Assembly: GCA_025201345.1 (NCBI GenBank)
Contig: JAIXMG010000016.1
Location: forward strand, 434,001-498,000
Length of the DNA stretch: 64,000 bases
Direction of reading: 5' to 3'
Source: Thamnidium elegans
Lineage: Eukaryota > Mucoromycota > Mucoromycetes > Mucorales > Mucoraceae
Position numbers and translations under genes: made by a program. Numbering within the stretch: position 1 is the first letter of the stretch; each line of letters starts with the position of its first letter. The notes below the pieces were generated by a model. The model did no database searches, was not told where the DNA came from, and was given only the letters and a program-made list of their open reading frames with translations. Shown here piece by piece: positions 48,900 to 61,309 of this stretch.

Positions 48900-49832
48900 T
48901 TAGGTGCGAAGCCAATAAAGGATGATAAGGATCGAACAAGTAGAGACAACACCAGCCATAATTAAAGTATCTCTCTTTCTTCTTGTGTTAATACGTGAGA
49001 TTAAATTATTAATACCGGGAATACGACTCACTACACCACCAACACGTTGATTCACTCCATGCATAATACGTCCTTGTCTTGATACATCTTGTCGAGTAGC
49101 ATAAGCTTGTCTACATTATACGTTAGTTAGTAATCCAATTAAAATTATCTACGTTTTTATTTTTTATTTTTTTGTTTACTCTAAAATCATATCTGTCATT
49201 CTATGTGTACTTTCAACTCGATTACGCTCTGTTAAATAATAATCTGCATTATCTCTATTACCACCCGTATTAAAACTTCTTATCTCATCCTGTACTTGAT
49301 TCATTAAATTTGCCTTGTCTCTAGCTGCTTTAATACTACCCTAAAATATATACGTAAATACACATTAAAAATTTACATTATCAATGTTTCCCTTTATTCT
49401 CTTACTTTTACTCTACGAAATTCTTTCGTATAATCGTATAATATATCCTTATGTCTACTCAGTAAATGAATCATGGAAGGGTTGGTTGGCGTAGAACTTG
49501 GTTTATCAATAAAATCTCCCATACCCGTAATAACAAGTTGTAACTGAATATGTTTATAATAAATAAAAATTTACACTTTTCTTAACAGCCCTCTTTTTTA
49601 TATATATGTATACTTTTTTTAATAACTCGTCTGTTTCCGATTCCTGTCCAATGTCATCTAATCCTGTAGATTGTCCAACCTTTGATAATGCTGCTAATTT
49701 ACTTTCAATTTCACTTTCTAAACTTCTCGCCTCTTTTCGAAGTTGATCCCAAGACTTTGTTGGGTTTGTTATTATTGACATGTCTGTCTCATCTAATAAT
49801 GGCTGTTGTGAAGGTGAAGATGTTCTTTGCAT
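48900..49832 (-). CDS. gos1: Golgi SNARE GOS1/GS28-type
   Basis: Four exons (49832-49614, then approximately 49550-49413, 49340-49179, 49112-48900) give about 242 aa. GOS1 is a Qb-SNARE for intra-Golgi and endosome-Golgi fusion. Features: SWDQLRKEARSLESEIESKL N-terminal helix, the SNARE motif around TDMILEQAYATRQDV-SRQGR with the usual heptads, and a single C-terminal anchor (RDTLIMAGVVSTCSILIILYW). Exon 3 ends GA| and joins A| CAA to give MILEQAYA. It lies 81 bp upstream (in transcription terms, before) the TBC GAP on the same strand, though each is a separate gene. Confidence 0.9.
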
Positions 49833-50293
49833 TATGTTTAATTTAGAGATAATAAAAGGAGAAAAAGAAAAAAGAAAAAGACACAGGAAAAAAAAAAAGG
49901 TTCATTTATTTCATATTGTAAATTTGTAACGAGATCGTGACGTTGAATTTGACAAAGGTCTGCTCTGAAGCACAAGTTATTTAGTCTTTTTTAAATAAAT
50001 ATAAAATAAAGGGGACGATAAACTGCCACATTCTTCTTATATCAAAGGGGATCGAGATACTGAATCAAACGATGATACTGTTTCTGAACTATAAATACTC
50101 GCGGCTGTTCTAGATTCCCCCGCCTTACTACAACACGTAATTTATGGGCCCAAGTAATATCATCTTAGAGCGGTAAAAGCTTTTTTTTTATTAATCTTGG
50201 GAAATTACAATATTTTAAGGATATTTGGAAATGTGATACAAAAGAGGAAGGAGTTAATAATGGTCTTGAAAAGTTATACATACAACAAAATAT

Positions 50294-50935
50294 TCAAGTC
50301 TGAGTTTGATTCTCATCACTACAACTTTCAGTTTGAATTATAGGTGTGGTTGGATTTGATGTTGTTGGTCTAGTTGTAAGAGCTAAAAGACGTTTATCGG
50401 TATATCCAGACTGTATATATATATATATATATATACTAGTTAGCAACTACATTTACCGGTGAAATTATACTTATAAACTTACACTTAAAAGATCCTGTTC
50501 TCTTGGCACTCTCATTTGTAGCATGGTATTATTCTTTAGACTTTGCTTTAAAACCCTTTTTAATGAATCATCTCCTACAATACAATTTACCCTTTTTAAT
50601 ATTTTTTACTATATAATAAATAATTACATCTCTATTTAGACCTACTATTTAAAAGACACTTCCATAATCCATCAAACCCTTTATATTGTAAAACCATTCC
50701 AGAGATAGAATTGTCTTGAAATGATAATTTTAACCAGGCTACCAATGGTTCAATTGTTGCATCCGCTGTATTACATACGCATATATATTAAATTTTTTTT
50801 ATTTAATGTACTTGACTTTTTAACTTACGGGATAACTGGAAATATAATGTGCGAGTAAAACTTAAATGGTTGACTTCAATAATAATCCCGCTTGTTGGAG
50901 CAACTGTTGTCGCTGCTGTTGTTGTTGTTGCTGCT

Positions 50936-50967
<32 letters not shown>

Positions 50968-51451
50968 TGTTGTTTGCGTATTGGAACTTTTTATGTAGAA
51001 ATATTAGTTTTTTTTTTCTCTCATTTAAAAATATATGTAAACCAAAAATATCTTACTTGTATGTAGATGCATTGCTTTCTGAATTACTTTCTGCTGGCGT
51101 ATTAGGTTGTGGAGACCAAGTTTGAGAGGTCTCTAACGATCTAGGAGATGATGATACATTAGATTGCGTAGAATGAGTTTGCTGTTGCTGCTGCTGCTGC
51201 TGTTGTTGTTGTTGTCGTTGTCGTTGTTGCTTTATATGTTGTTGTTGCTGTTGCTGCTGTTGGACGTGTTGCTGTGCTTGCTGCTTTTGTTGTTTTTGCA
51301 ATTGCTGTTGGGCTTGTTGTGCTTGTTGCCCCTGCTGCTGTTGAGCTTGCTGTTGTTGCGCCTGCTGACTATTAACTAGCGCACTCATACCCTCAATGAG
51401 TTTTCTAACTTCTGCTAAATCATTGGCAGCAGCTTCTGTAGCTCTATCCAT
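50294..51451 (-). CDS. Gln- and Thr-rich protein with repeat tracts, unknown function
   Basis: About five exons, beginning MDRATEAAANDLAEVRKLIE at 51451 and ending NQTQT at 50294. Exon 1 encodes a long Q-rich tract (Q, AQQ and HVQQ runs). Exon 2 (about 50984-50830) has a run of (ACG)n/ACA codons making a poly-Thr, then GIIIEVNHLSFTRTLYFQLS. Later exons give PDATIEPLVAWLKLSFQDN, GFDGLWKCLLN and SLKRVLKQSLKNNTMLQ. The order of hydrophobic blocks suggests a folded domain of ~100 aa after the repeats, family not recognised. The Q-rich part is typical of nuclear co-factors. An upstream ATG at 51535 would add a Phe/Leu-rich stretch; I prefer 51451. Confidence 0.6.
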
Positions 51452-52716
51452 AACTAATAAAAATAAAAGTAGCGTATAAAAAAAGAAAAAAAAAGAATTT
51501 AAAACCGCCGGGGAAAGATAAGAGTATACGCCCAAGGGAAACGAACTGAACCTTGTTTTTTAAAAGTCAGGCCTTTTTTTTTCGCTTTGGTGTAGTTAGT
51601 AGTACATTATACTGCAAGTATTAGTAAAAGGATTATCCCCAAAATAAAGTTGATCTGGATAGGTTTATATCCTCTGTAAAAGAGAGAGAGAGAGAGGACA
51701 CGTTCATATTTACACTACAAAAGTATTTTGATTGGACAGAAAAAAAATATATATGCGTGCTGGCGACGCGTTGTTATGCAATTAATATTAGTAATTTCAC
51801 TGGAAATAATAGTAAACAAGACTTGTTTATTTGTAGTACGCGGATAATTACAAATAATTACACAATATGTTTATGTTGATATACACATTCGTTATAAAGT
51901 ATCGACAATTGTTTTTAGGAATTATGAATATACTTTATAGCAATCAAATTAAAAGTTATTAGGGCAATATTATTTATTTTTATATGTGTATATCCAACCA
52001 GTACAAACGAGCCTTTATAACTAACTCTAGGGAATCAGTTGTATCGTTTGCAGTTTTTTAAATTTCATTATTACTCCCGTTACTCTTTTATTTATGTATT
52101 TGAATGAAAAGTGGGGATGTTTTCTGTAAGCAAGTAAATCTTGTTTAGATCTAATTCAAGACCGAATTACAAACAAGGTGATACAACGAATCTTACCAAA
52201 CAAGTTTTACCGAGAACGAGGGTTTTGACAACAGAAATCTAAATAAGTAATTAACCGAAAGTATCTATGATTTGTAATATACATAACTATGCATTTTTTT
52301 TTTTAATCGAGTGTTTTGATGATTCTTTACCAAAAAAAAAAAAATTGCTTCAAAAAAAAGTTTTATAACACTATCTAGATGTCTACCTTTTTCTCTCTCT
52401 GGCTATTATACATAAAAGACATGCTAACTTATCGAAGGTTTTATTACTGTCAAAACGTGAACCTTAAAAAGGCTTCTTTTACAGAAATATAAATTTGTTG
52501 GGGAGAAAGGAAACAGAAAGAACCACAATAAATATTAGTCAATTTATTCGCACTAAAAGAGTCACAGTAAGAAGCTTGGGAAAAACATACTTTTTTTTTT
52601 TTTCGGGGTAAAAGTTAACAATACATTTTACTAATGCGAAATAAGAGAAATTAAATAACGCTTTGTTTTATTTTTCTTCTTTCCCTTTCTTCCTTTTTTA
52701 ACTTTTAAAAATAAAA
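51452..52716. other. 1.3-kb intergenic spacer
   Basis: No gene seen. It contains a GA run at 51680 and is the shared upstream side of the Q-rich gene and the thiolase (divergent). The last 60 bases before 52717 are T/C-rich, typical of the strong promoters in this window. Confidence 0.45.
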
Positions 52717-54154
52717 ATGTCTCCTTTGCCTTATCCTATTACTTTAGCTACTTTAGCTGATTCCCAACTTACTCGTGTTGGTGTCAAGTCGCCCGAGGAT
52801 ATTGTTGTAGTTTCTGCAGTTCGTACAGCTCTTGGTAAAGGACGTAAAGGTGGATTCAAAGATGTTCTTGCGGATGGTAAAACAGAAAAAGATACACATA
52901 CGTTATATGTCTTAACTCACTTTCAATTATGTCAACTAAAAAAATAATAGAACTTTTGGTACATGTTTTCAAAGCTACAATTGCCAGAACAGGTATTGAT
53001 CCTGCATTAGTCGATGATATTAACGTTGGTAACGTTTCAGCTAACGGTGGACTCGCCACGCCAGCTCGTATGGCTGCTCTTGCAGCTGGCTTTCCTGAAT
53101 CTACGTCCGTCAGCACCTTAAACCGTCAATGTTCTTCTGGACTTCAAGCTTGTGTTCAAATTGCATCTGCTATTCAAAGCGGACTTATCGAGATTGGTAT
53201 TGGAGCTGGTGTCGAATCCATGTCTGCTGATTACTTTAGTCGTGTTGTACCTTTGTCCCAAAAGTTAGCTGCCAATCCTATTGTTGCAGAATGTAAAATT
53301 CCTATGGGGTAATGATTTTAAATTTGGGTAGTTTTTGAAAGATTGTTAAAAAAAAAATTATAGTATTACTTCAGAGAATGTTGCTGCTGAATACGGTATC
53401 ACTCGTCAAGAACAAGATGCTTTCTCTGCTCACTCTCATCAAAAGGCTGCTGCTGCTCAAAAGGCTGGCTACTTTAAGGAAGAAATCGTTCCTTGTCAAG
53501 TCACAATCTTGGATAAGGATGGTGAGAATCCAAAGGAAATCATTGTTGACCAAGATGAAGGTATTCGTGCCAACTCTACTACCGAAAGTCTCGGTAAATT
53601 GAAGCCTGCTTTTTCTGCTACTGGTAGTACTACTGCCGGTAACGCCTCCCAAATTTCTGATGGTGCTGCTGCTGTCTTATTGATGAAGCGTAAGACTGCT
53701 TTAAAGTTAAACTTACCCATTCTGGGTAAATATGTTACTTCTTCTGTTGTTGGTGTAAGTTTTCTTTTTTTTTTTTTAAAAAAAAAGGTGAATATTTTAA
53801 TTGATTTTTATAATTGTATAGGTTCCTCCTCGTGTGATGGGTGTTGGGCCAGCTTATGCTATTCCTGTCGCTGTTGAACGTGCTGGCTTAAAAATCTCTG
53901 ATGTCGATATTTATGAAATTAACGAAGCTTTTGCTTCTCAAGCTCTTTATACTGTTAAGGTACTTGATATCCCTATTGAAAAAGTTAACCCTAAGGGTGG
54001 TGCTATTGCTATCGGTCATCCTTTAGGCTGCACTGGTGCTCGTCAAGTTGCTACTTTGTTCCCTGAATTAAAACGCCAAAACAAACGTGTTGGTGTTACA
54101 TCTATGTGTATTGGTAGTGGTATGGGTATGGCTGCCGTTTGGGAAAGAGAGTAA
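52717..54154 (+). CDS. 3-ketoacyl-CoA thiolase (acetyl-CoA acyltransferase)
   Basis: Four exons (52717-52876, 52951-53308, 53364-53754, 53822-54154) give 413 aa. It cleaves 3-ketoacyl-CoA in fatty-acid beta-oxidation. Active-site blocks are present: NRQCSSGLQACVQIA (nucleophilic Cys), EINEAFASQA, GGAIAIGHPLGCTGARQ (His) and SMCIGSGMGMAAVW (second Cys). The N-terminal 30 residues are longer than in bacterial thiolases, as in peroxisomal POT1/ACAA1 types, but I could not find a clean PTS2, and the C-terminus WERE is not PTS1, so location is uncertain. Intron 3 has a T-run/A-run palindrome. Exon 2 begins ELLVHVFKATIART. Confidence 0.94.
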
Positions 54155-55439
54155 AAAAAAAAACTCTTTCTATATATATATATTTTGTATTTGTATTATA
54201 ATAAATTAAGCTTCTATAATTAATATCGTTCCAGTAAATGGAGGGGAGGGGGCTATTTTTTTTTACTATTATTTAGTTGGGAAAAAGTTAGTTAGTTACC
54301 AGGTATGAACTCTTCTGTATTAGAGAGCATAATATATTTAAATATAACTGATCCCCATTTCCCAGTAGCAACGAGAAATAGGATATGGATGAGAACATAG
54401 TTCGCTCTTCGGAAAACAGAAATAATATGAAGACATTGAACTTACTATCATGATTAACTCAGAAAAGGTGTCAATGTGTGTAACAGGAAGCACTAACACA
54501 AAAAAAAAAAAAGTAGCTCGGAATTGCAGTCTGGTAGAGCACATTTGAGCAATTTTAATCATTTTCAATTAGTCCAATATTCGTTGACTGGTAACTGTCC
54601 GTTTGTATTTGACGGGCTACAAAGAAGAAAGGTTTACTTTTATATGTAATTTAAACAACAAAACATTACACTTCATTTAAAAAATTATTTAAATAACTCA
54701 TGTGACAGCCTTAACCTACCTAGTATCGGTTTTTTATATAGAAAAAAAACTGCGATATGAATGAAATGGGATCACTGTATGAGCTTGATCACTTTTTATT
54801 TGTAATGTAGTACGTATATATTATAATATTACAGTAAAAGAAAAAATAGTTCAAAACAAAAAAAAGGGGGAAAGATTAGTAAAAAGTTACTTCGAAAATA
54901 AATATGAAAACTTACAGTTTATTATAAAAAATAATGAAAGGGATAGACACAGCGAAGATTCATAATGAAGAGGAATAATATAGAGATACAAAACGAAGAG
55001 ACAGAATGAAGAGATAGAATGAAGGAAATAAAGAAATACAAAGGTTAGCATATGAAAGAATAAAATAAATAATTCGAGCTTACCCACCCTTCATGATAGG
55101 ATGAGATGCATCTCGGATAGTTAAGATAAATTCAAACGTATCAAGTTACGATTTCAAGGCTGAGAGTACATGTAAAAATATTTATCAAGATTTATCTTTC
55201 TTTAAACGGCTTCGCTACAAAATAAACTAAACAAGTAGTATCTTTGACCATTATTCACTACTACATAGCCCCATTGTTACACATTTACGTCATTTTAAAC
55301 CTTTGCTGAGTTACTACCATTATGCGCTTTCGCGTGACTCTTTATACAATAGCATCATAAAGAGCAAAAAAAAAAAAAAAAGAGCCAAGCTTTTTTTCTT
55401 TTTTTTTTCTTCCTCGTTTATTATATCTTAGCATTATAA
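54155..55439. other. 1.3-kb intergenic spacer
   Basis: No gene seen. Near 54510-54560 a tRNA-like word (TGGTAGAGCA) occurs without a matching B box or acceptor stem. The last 60 bases before 55440 are T-rich. Confidence 0.4.
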
Positions 55440-57224
55440 ATGAAGGGCGTCACACTCTCTTCCCCAGAAGACAAAAATACTGTTCGAAGTGCAGTACCAA
55501 CTTCGGTAAAGAACTACATTATAATAATAGTTGTCAAATGTTATTAACATCTTGGTATTAGAAAATATTTACTGCTGCTGTCGCTCGGTTACATGTTGCT
55601 AGCCCAGATCCTTCAAAATGGACTTACTCACAAGTTTGGGGCGCTGCTGTATTTTGTATTGATAAAGCAAAAAATAATTCTTTTTTTATTCGAATTGTAG
55701 ACATTGAGGTAAGATATTTTTTTATTTTATTTTTTAAAAAAAAGGCTGTTTTATATTAAGCGAGTATTAAATAGAATAACCGAGGTGTTATTTGGGAACA
55801 AGAAATTTATCAAGGGTTTGAGTATACAAAAGATGCTTCCTTTTTTCACACATTTGAATCCGATGTAAGTTTTTTACTAATTATACTTTTTTTTTTAAAA
55901 AAAAAGTAAGTTAACCTTTGTGTGCGTGTGTGTGTGTATGTGTAGGATTGTTTAACAGCCTTAGAATTTGTTGACGAAACAGAAGCAGAAACATTTTATA
56001 AAAAAGTACAAGGACGTGAGTCTTTATCATCTAAATCAACAAATGGTACATTTGGCCATAAGAATATTTTATCCGGTATACACCACAATAAGAAGAGATC
56101 GAGTAAGATTGATAAGAATCATATTGGTATGCCAGCAGATTTTAGACATGTAGGGCATATTGGGTATACACAAGGGAAAGGATTTAGTGTTCAAAACAAT
56201 GATCAGGAAAAGACGGGTATTATTGAACAGTTACAGGCGCTGGGTATCTCTGCTGACGAGATTAGCGAAAATCAAGCATTTATTGATCAATTTTTGCAAC
56301 AGAATACGGCTACAGAGCCTTCTTCTACAAACGCTCCTTCTGCTCCACCCTTATCTCAATTTAGCCCTCGGCCGCCTCAACAAGGTTCAAGTCCGCTACC
56401 ACCACCACCACCACCTACATTTCAAAGTAAAAAGAAGACGCCACCACCACCTCCTCCTCCAGGTAATTTTATTAATTTTTGTGTATATTTACAGAGAACT
56501 TAAGTTTTTTTTTTTTTTTTTTTTTTTATAATTAGGTCGTCATCATACTCCCCCACCACCACCTCCTCCACCTAGAAGACCTTTGAAACAAAAAACACAA
56601 GCTCCACCTCCTCCTCCCACGCGTGCCAATCCAGTACAAGGTCCACCTGTACCTAATCGTATTAGAGCCGTGCCACCTCCACCTCCCGGAAGAAACAACA
56701 TGGCATCACCTCCTATATCTAGTGTACCAATTCCACATCTACCTCCACCTATGGGTAACGCACCACCAGCACCTCCACCACCACCTCCACCTGCTACGCA
56801 AGGTAGTATGGCACCTCCATTAGCACCTCCACCTCCGCCTATGGGAGGTGCGCCACCACCACCTCCACCTCCACCACCTCCACCTATGGGAGGTGCACCT
56901 CCAATGAATGGAGTACCATCTCCACCTCCACCACCTTCAGGTATACCACCTCCAGTAACTCAACCGGGAAGAACGAATTTAATGGCGTCTATTCGAGCTG
57001 CCGGAGGGTTTGGTACGTTAAAACAAACGGGTAAATTACGTGAAGCAGATACAGTAGATCATGGTTCTCCAGCTGTAGGATCTACGGCAACCAGTGCAGC
57101 AGCAGGTGCAGCATCAGGTGCTGTGGGCGGTAGTTTAGCGTCTAGTTTAGCAGATGTATTAAAGCAACGTCAGCAAGCTATGCAAAGTGATGATGAAGAC
57201 GACGAAGACGATGAATGGGATTAA
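55440..57224 (+). CDS. WASP/LAS17-type actin nucleation-promoting factor
   Basis: Five exons (55440-55505, 55562-55708, 55775-55864, 55946-56462, 56536-57224) give 502 aa. WASP activates the Arp2/3 complex to build branched actin at endocytic sites. Domains in order: WH1/EVH1 (about 20-125; KIFTAAVARLHVA, RGVIWEQEIYQGFEY, FFHTFESDD), a CRIB-like motif (about 160-180; IGMPADFRHVGHIGYTQGKGF), a long Pro-rich region (PPPPPP blocks, 245-400), a WH2 motif (GRTNLMASIRAAGGFGTLKQ), and a C-terminal acidic end with a Trp (DDEDDEDDEWD). Budding-yeast Las17 lacks the CRIB motif, so Cdc42/Rac regulation is plausible here. The second intron and the P-rich exon are in phase. Confidence 0.95.
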
Positions 57225-57696
57225 AATTTACATATAAAAAAAAACTGGTACTTGTAAATTGTAATAATAAAAAAAAAATTTTTTTTTGTATATAGTTCTT
57301 TAGTTTAGATCAAGAAAGGCTCAGTAAAGAGCACTTAGATCTTTTATATCGCCTTTTTAGAGATTTTTTGCTTAATGTACATCATAGATTTGTTTAAAAG
57401 TCAGTTATAAATTCAAAAAGATCTGTTGTACAATCCTGGGGAAATATATAAACTAGTTTAGGTATTAGTACCGTGTTTTCTATGTGAGAAAAAAAAAGGG
57501 GACGAATGACAGGTCATTGACTGGTACGAAAAAACCGAGAAAAAGTTAACAAAAGGAAGGCATGAAAGAGTCATACTTTGTGTAAAAAGTCACACACACA
57601 CACACCATCTTGCGGAACAGAAAAAAAAAATACGTAAAAAAGATAGAAAAAGCCCGATACGATTACTTTTCTTCTTTTCTTTCATCTTTTTATAAA

Positions 57697-57972
57697 ATGT
57701 CTGTACTTCCAAAATTAACTTCTTCAGTGCCTGTTACTGCAGAAATCAAAAGTGTTTGTGTATTTTGTGGATCTGGAAATGGTGCAGATCCTGCTTATGC
57801 GCTCGAAGCATATGGTAATTTAACAGATGATTTTATATGACATTTATGTTATTAACCATTTTTTATCATTATTAGAACTCGGTAAACTATTAGCCGCTAA
57901 TAACATTCGTCTTGTGTATGGTAAGCTAATATAGTATACTATTTAATCTAATACATAATAATAACAGCAATG

Positions 57973-58003
<31 letters not shown>

Positions 58004-58609
58004 TGGCGGGTCTGTTGGGTTAATGGGAGCAGTTGCTAAGGGTACACTTGAAAATGGTGGAAATGCAATTGGTATTGTTCCCGAACCACTTTTTAAGCAT
58101 GGCAGTGTACAATTATGTGAAACTGTCATTGTTGCTGATATGCATGCTCGTAAAAAGCGTATGTCTGATGAGGTAAGTAATACATATATACAACGGTTTG
58201 GCATAATTAAAATGAGAGTTATTAAATAATACCTTATTTAGAGTGATGCATTTGTTGTACTTCCTGGTGGTTTTGGAACCATGGAAGAAATGTTGGAAAT
58301 GATTACTTGGTCACAATTAAATGTTCACTCTAAACCTATTCTTTTATTAAACACTAAAGATTATTATAAACCTTTTGTTGATTGGATTCAACTCTCTGTT
58401 AGAGGTAAGAAAAAAAGAAAAAGAAAAGACTTATTTCATGGGTATCACCTAATTTATATAAAATACTAGAGGAATTCATTCAACCTAAAAATACTGATAT
58501 CTTTGTTATGTGTGATACAACAAAAGATGTATTAAATTTACTTAAAACATACCAAGCTCCTCTTTCTAGATACGGTTTGGACTGGACCCAAAGACAGTCT
58601 TTAGTTTAA
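57697..58609 (+). CDS. LOG-family nucleotide phosphoribohydrolase
   Basis: Five exons (57697-57814, 57876-57920, 58003-58172, 58242-58404, 58470-58609) give 211 aa. Signature motifs are [28 protein letters not shown] (nucleotide loop, joined by intron 2 splicing) and [19 protein letters not shown] (PGGxGTxxE). Plant LOG enzymes release free cytokinin from its riboside monophosphate; fungal homologues may hydrolyse other nucleoside monophosphates, so the substrate is not known. Catalytic Arg and Glu (RKKRM, TMEEM) are present. Intron 2 contains a 27-nt A-run. No targeting signal is visible. Confidence 0.93.
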
Positions 58610-58670
58610 AAAATAAATAGATTTTTTTACCCCCTCTCTTTTTTTTTATATATATAATTGTATATGCCCA

Positions 58671-59276
58671 ATGGGTGTTTTAGGTCTAACTGGCATTTTA
58701 ACTCGTTATGCTCCTAATTCGGTTCGACAAGTGTCAGCCAACACATTAGCCGGCAAGACAATTGCATTTGACGCAAGTTGTCATTTAAACAAATTCATTT
58801 ATGGTGAAGAACAAGCAGTACACAAACATATTTATGGATTCTATCAATTAGCTCGATTCTGTCAATTGAATCAAATCACACCCATCTTTGTGTTTGACGG
58901 AACTCATCGTTTAGAAGCGAAACACTTGGAGTATAAAAAACGAGCACGAGCACGAAATAAGGCAAGACACTCTTTACGTTTAGAAAAAGACCAAGCTTTA
59001 CGGTTAGACGTGTGGTCAGGTGTAACTGACTTGACAAGTGATGAATTGGATGATAAGATAAAGGAATTACAGACTGCTTTAGTCAATGTTGAAAATACAG
59101 ATAGATACACTAAAACCGTAAGGAGTTTAGTAATGCGTGAAGATCTATTAGTATCTGATTTGTTTAATTCAAAACTTACAAAACCATTGTTAAAAGAATT
59201 AAAAAGAGATACACGTCAAATGGTGCATTCTTTAGGTAAAATTTTAAGCACTAGTTTATTTTTTGTATTTGTATTA

Positions 59277-59307
<31 letters not shown>

Positions 59308-59989
59308 GAGGTCTTTAAGGATCACACAGAAAATGAGAACTGAATGTCAAGATTTTTTAAAAGCACTAGGGTTTGTTTGCTTTACTTGTGAAAACCATGA
59401 AGCAGAAGCAATGTGTGCCAATTTATCGAAATTAGGTAGAACCACAGCAACAGTATCTGAAGATTTAGATACGCTTGTATTTGGGGATGCACCTATTCTT
59501 CGTTATTTCTTTTCAAAGGCACGTCCTATTCTTTCTATTGATCCAACCATTGCTAGACGTGATTTGGGTCTATCGAGAGAATCCTTTATTGATCTCTGTA
59601 TTTTGTGTGGTACAGATTTCTCAGGTACCATTCGAGGTATTGGTCCTCATCGAGCATTACAATGGATAAAAAAATATGGTACAATCGAAAACATATTACA
59701 AAATCTAACTTCGTCGCCTTACTTGCCACAACCTACATTTGATTACGAACTTGCTAGGCACGTGTTTAATAATTTACCGCCTATACCAGCTGAAGAAAGT
59801 GAATACATTGGCATAAGACAACCTCAGTCTTACATCGATGATTTACTCGCATTTTATGAAATTGATCCTATAGACAGCGATGTCAAATTAAAGACATCTT
59901 TATTAATTCAAAATATTAATACAAGTCAACAACAATGGCAACTGGATCCATTTAAAAATAGCGATTTTATTAACAATAAATTATTATAA
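58671..59989 (+). CDS. XPG/FEN1-family structure-specific nuclease
   Basis: Two exons (58671-59235 and 59304-59989) give 416 aa. N- and I-regions of the XPG/Rad2 family are present: MGVLGLTGILTRYAP, IAFDASCHLNKFIY (Asp), FVFDGTHRLEAK (Asp), ENHEAEAMCANL (two Glu), SEDLDTLVFGD (two Asp) and CGTDFSGTIRGIGPHRALQW (Asp and the H3TH). The seven metal-ligand positions of FEN1 are therefore all retained. Between the N and I regions lies an extra ~70-residue helical stretch, and the C-terminus lacks a clear PCNA-binding box, so it is not the standard FEN1. It may be one of the fungal FEN1-like paralogues. Its stop lies 6 nt within the end of the convergent DODA gene. Confidence 0.88.
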
Positions 59990-61110
59990 TTCATCTCTAT
60001 CTCTTATTTGAGTACTATCGTACTTGGGAAGAGTAGTACCCTCTGGTAAACCAAACACATAAGATCCCCAACTAAGCGTAGAGAAATAATCTTGTAATAA
60101 TTTCTTACCCTTATCTTGACCCGCAGCACCAAGTGCAACATGGAAAGGTACAAGATGTTCAGCAGTAGGATGACAATCTCTAAAATGTTTATGTTGACTT
60201 AATTCACTTGATTTAGCGTTACGTTCTTCCCCAACAGATGTACAAGCAATTTTTTCCATCTCCTTATCAAATTCTTGTACGAATTTAGGAGATGGCTTGT
60301 TGGCATGTTTCCATAATTGTTGCAAGTTATGGACAGCACTACCACTACCAATAATGACAATACCTTCGTCTCTACAAATAAAAGAAAAGTGTGAGTACTT
60401 TGTTCATTTATCAAACTTAAAAGAAAACAAGGTACCTTAATGGTGCTAAGGCTTCACCCATCTTGACATGCATAGGCATATCTTCATGAGAAAATGTAGA
60501 GACTTCAATAATAGGAATATCAGGATTGTTTGTCATGGCACGCTTTAAAGGTACCCAAACACCATGATCGTTACCATACTGTTTTCCCGAGGCTTTAATA
60601 CCAGACTATATAATAAATATGTGTAAGTTATACATTTAATTTACCCAAAATAATAATAATCTTGCTACAAACCTGGTTTAATAATTCAATCACTCTACTA
60701 GCTACAGCAGGAGAACCTTTATGATCCCATTTTACTTCATAATAACTCTTGGGAAATCCATAAAAATCGTAAATTAATTTAGGTTTTTCGGAAACGTCAA
60801 CTATATAGATGTGGTTAGAGAAAGATTAAAATATATTCGAAGTAGGGTTTAAAGTACTGTACCAAATACATTTTCTTTGCCTTCGCCTTGCCAATGTGCA
60901 CTGATAATAACAATAGCTTTGGGTTTCAATTCAGTTTTCAAGTAGTTACCTAACCAACTGTAAAAATCACCGGGCTTTTCCAAGTTGTCTAATAAGTTGG
61001 GACCTGCAATTTATATGTTAACAAACAAACAGAAGAATAAAATAATAAGTAAAGATAATACCTCCGTGAGAGACAAAAAATACAGGTGTTTTAGTAGCGA
61101 TAGAAACCAT
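59984..61110 (-). CDS. DODA-type extradiol ring-cleavage dioxygenase (LigB family)
   Basis: Five exons (61110-61062, 61003-60863, 60800-60673, 60605-60436, 60371-59984) give 291 aa. Motifs with the metal and catalytic His are FFVSHGGPN, IVIISAHWQ, GNDHGVWVPLKRA, and HLVPFHVALGAAG. These match 4,5-DOPA dioxygenase-type LigB proteins, which open the ring of catechol-like substrates (for example L-DOPA or a lignin monomer); the actual substrate is not known. Exon 1 is 49 nt. No secretion or organelle signal is clear. The gene is convergent with the XPG-like gene, and the two stop codons cross (6-nt overlap). Confidence 0.92.
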
Positions 61111-61309
61111 TGAAAAGAGTAAAAATAAAGAAAAAGCGATAAGATAATGCATAAATTAGAAAAAAAAAAAAAAAGAAAAAAAACAACCTTTATATAGTAT
61201 TTTATTTGCTTATAAATATTAGTAATTTGATTTATACGCACACAAGAGAGCGGGGAGGTATACACTATTTCCGGGGGACTTCAAAAAAAATATAATTATG
61301 CCCCATTTT

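Noticed and set aside
54510..54580. tRNA-like word TGGTAGAGCA in the spacer
   Set aside because: No GGTTCGA-type B box or acceptor stem at the right distance, so no tRNA could be folded.
56160..56823. Leu/His-rich frames overlapping WASP
   Set aside because: Off-frame readings of the proline-rich repeats.
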